Shown here piece by piece: positions 15,260 through 15,740 of a DNA stretch of 15,740 nt. A model generated the notes under the pieces. That model did no database searches. It worked only from the letters and a program-made list of their open reading frames with translations, and was not told the origin of the DNA. Origin of the DNA: Spirochaetaceae bacterium (lineage in GTDB: Bacteria > Spirochaetota > Spirochaetia > B11-G9); NCBI GenBank assembly GCA_030643345.1, contig DAOWMA010000008.1:1-15740 (forward strand). Direction: 5' to 3'. The translations under genes and the position numbers were made by a program. How positions within the stretch are numbered: position 1 is the stretch's first letter; the number at the start of each line of letters is the position of its first letter.

Positions 15260-15418
15260 TGAAAAATTAATAGTGAAAAATGAATAATGAAGACGAGAAA
15301 AAGACGAGAAAAACCCGGAAAGTTTTGCAAACTGTAGTTTTGTATGTTAACATTCATTTCTAAATTTTTAGTTTTTGTTTGGTGCTGCGAGTCTCGCACC
15401 TCACTCATTAATTTTTCA
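15260..15418. mobile_element. Candidate MITE-like element with terminal inverted repeats
   Basis: The left end TGAAAAATTAATAGTG (15260-15275) is matched by the inverted right end CACTCATTAATTTTTCA (15402-15418): 12 bases identical, then one inserted base, then 4 more. The 159-base interior has no gene. It holds two tandem 11-base units (15290-15311), a short GTTT/AAAC palindromic region near 15321-15341 and an imperfect GC-rich hairpin (15381-15400). No target duplication is visible and no second copy lies in the window, so mobility is inferred only from structure. Confidence 0.4.
15290..15311. repeat. Two tandem copies of an 11-base unit
   Basis: AAGACGAGAAA occurs at 15290-15300 and again at 15301-15311, inside the candidate MITE-like element. 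Two copies are too few to suggest a function; slippage duplication is the simplest explanation. Confidence 0.6.
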
Positions 15419-15428
15419 GGGGGAAATA

Positions 15429-15740
15429 ATGGCTATTGATATTCTTATAAAAAATGCACTTTTACGTACATCAAATGGGGAAACAACTGATATTGCTATT
15501 ACTGCTGGAAAAATCTCAGAGATTCGACAAGGGATTTCAGAGAAAGCAGTAGAAATTATAGATGCCAGGGGGAACCTGGTAACAGAATCGTTTGTAAATG
15601 GACATCTCCATTTAGATAAAGTATATACCCTTGAGAAGGTTGGAATGGCTGCTTTGGATTCCTATAAAACAGGCTCTATGGGCGGAGCGATGACTGCAAT
15701 AGAACAAGCCGCAAAAGTAAAAGAGCAGTATGAGGAAAGC
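15429..15740 (+). CDS. Amidohydrolase, N-terminal part (cytosine deaminase/AtzC-like)
   Basis: The first 104 codons of a gene that runs past the window end. The protein starts MAIDILIKNALLRTSNGE, the small beta-sandwich typical of amidohydrolases, with DIAITAGKISEI following. It then enters the metal-dependent barrel with SFVNGHLHLDKVYT, where His59 and His61 form the HxH metal site. The GHLHLDK form is seen in cytosine deaminase-like and AtzC-like (N-isopropylammelide hydrolase) enzymes rather than in dihydroorotases. This suggests hydrolytic deamination of a nitrogen heterocycle, but the substrate cannot be set from the N-terminus. The ribosome binding site AGGGGG (15418-15423) is strong, 5 bases before the ATG, and starts at the very end of the MITE-like element's right repeat. 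Confidence 0.85.
   Translation, partial: MAIDILIKNALLRTSNGETTDIAITAGKISEIRQGISEKAVEIIDARGNLVTESFVNGHLHLDKVYTLEKVGMAALDSYKTGSMGGAMTAIEQAAKVKEQYEES

Noticed and set aside
15290..15311. CRISPR-like repeat
   Set aside because: There are only two directly adjacent 11-base units, without spacers or cas genes.
15253..15428. Possible riboswitch or small RNA upstream of the amidohydrolase gene
   Set aside because: The GC-rich hairpin at 15381-15400 is imperfect, and no known riboswitch core could be recognised; inverted ends make a MITE-like element the better reading.

Overview
The window looks like chromosomal DNA of a free-living spirochaete (Spirochaetales). The basis is indirect: moderate-to-low GC judged by eye, lipoprotein and outer-membrane-type exported proteins, a 517-residue protein resembling a spirochaete-restricted family, and an isolated MalK/UgpC-type ATPase. 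No rRNA, tRNA, CRISPR array, insertion sequence or phage gene was found. Coding density is high. No gene-free stretch exceeds 300 bases; the longest (15253-15428) holds a MITE-like element.

Layout. (1) 4-3161, plus strand: an FtsX/LolE-type ABC permease, an exported LolA-like protein and a predicted outer-membrane beta-barrel, tightly spaced. This is probably a trans-envelope lipid or lipoprotein handling operon whose ATPase lies outside the window. (2) 3180-3266: a long REP-like palindrome followed by a perfect 15-bp terminator hairpin between convergent genes. (3) 3254-5871, minus strand: an uncharacterised 517-residue protein and a TIGR01212/YhcC-type radical SAM protein. (4) 5938-8321, plus strand: a solute-binding lipoprotein and an MsmK/UgpC-type ATPase. 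No permease is present, so the ATPase may serve importers encoded elsewhere. (5) 14016-8323, minus strand: a five-gene run with very short gaps or overlaps. In transcription order it encodes a PRPP synthetase-like protein with an N-terminal insertion, an FGGY sugar kinase, aspartate kinase, a stand-alone Hpt protein and a REC-PAS-histidine kinase. (6) 14155-15740, plus strand: an FAD-dependent monooxygenase, the MITE-like element and the start of an amidohydrolase gene that runs off the window.

Two themes stand out. First, several genes lack a usable Shine-Dalgarno sequence and have a promoter-like -10 hexamer ending 6-7 nt before the ATG, which suggests leaderless mRNAs. Two of these promoters are divergent and share their -35 bases. 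Second, transcription signals are packed into coding ends: two convergent gene pairs have terminator hairpins overlapping the 3' codons of the opposing gene. The strongest candidates for undescribed biology are the permease/LolA-like/beta-barrel operon and the coupling of a two-protein phosphorelay to aspartate kinase. Both are inferences from gene context.
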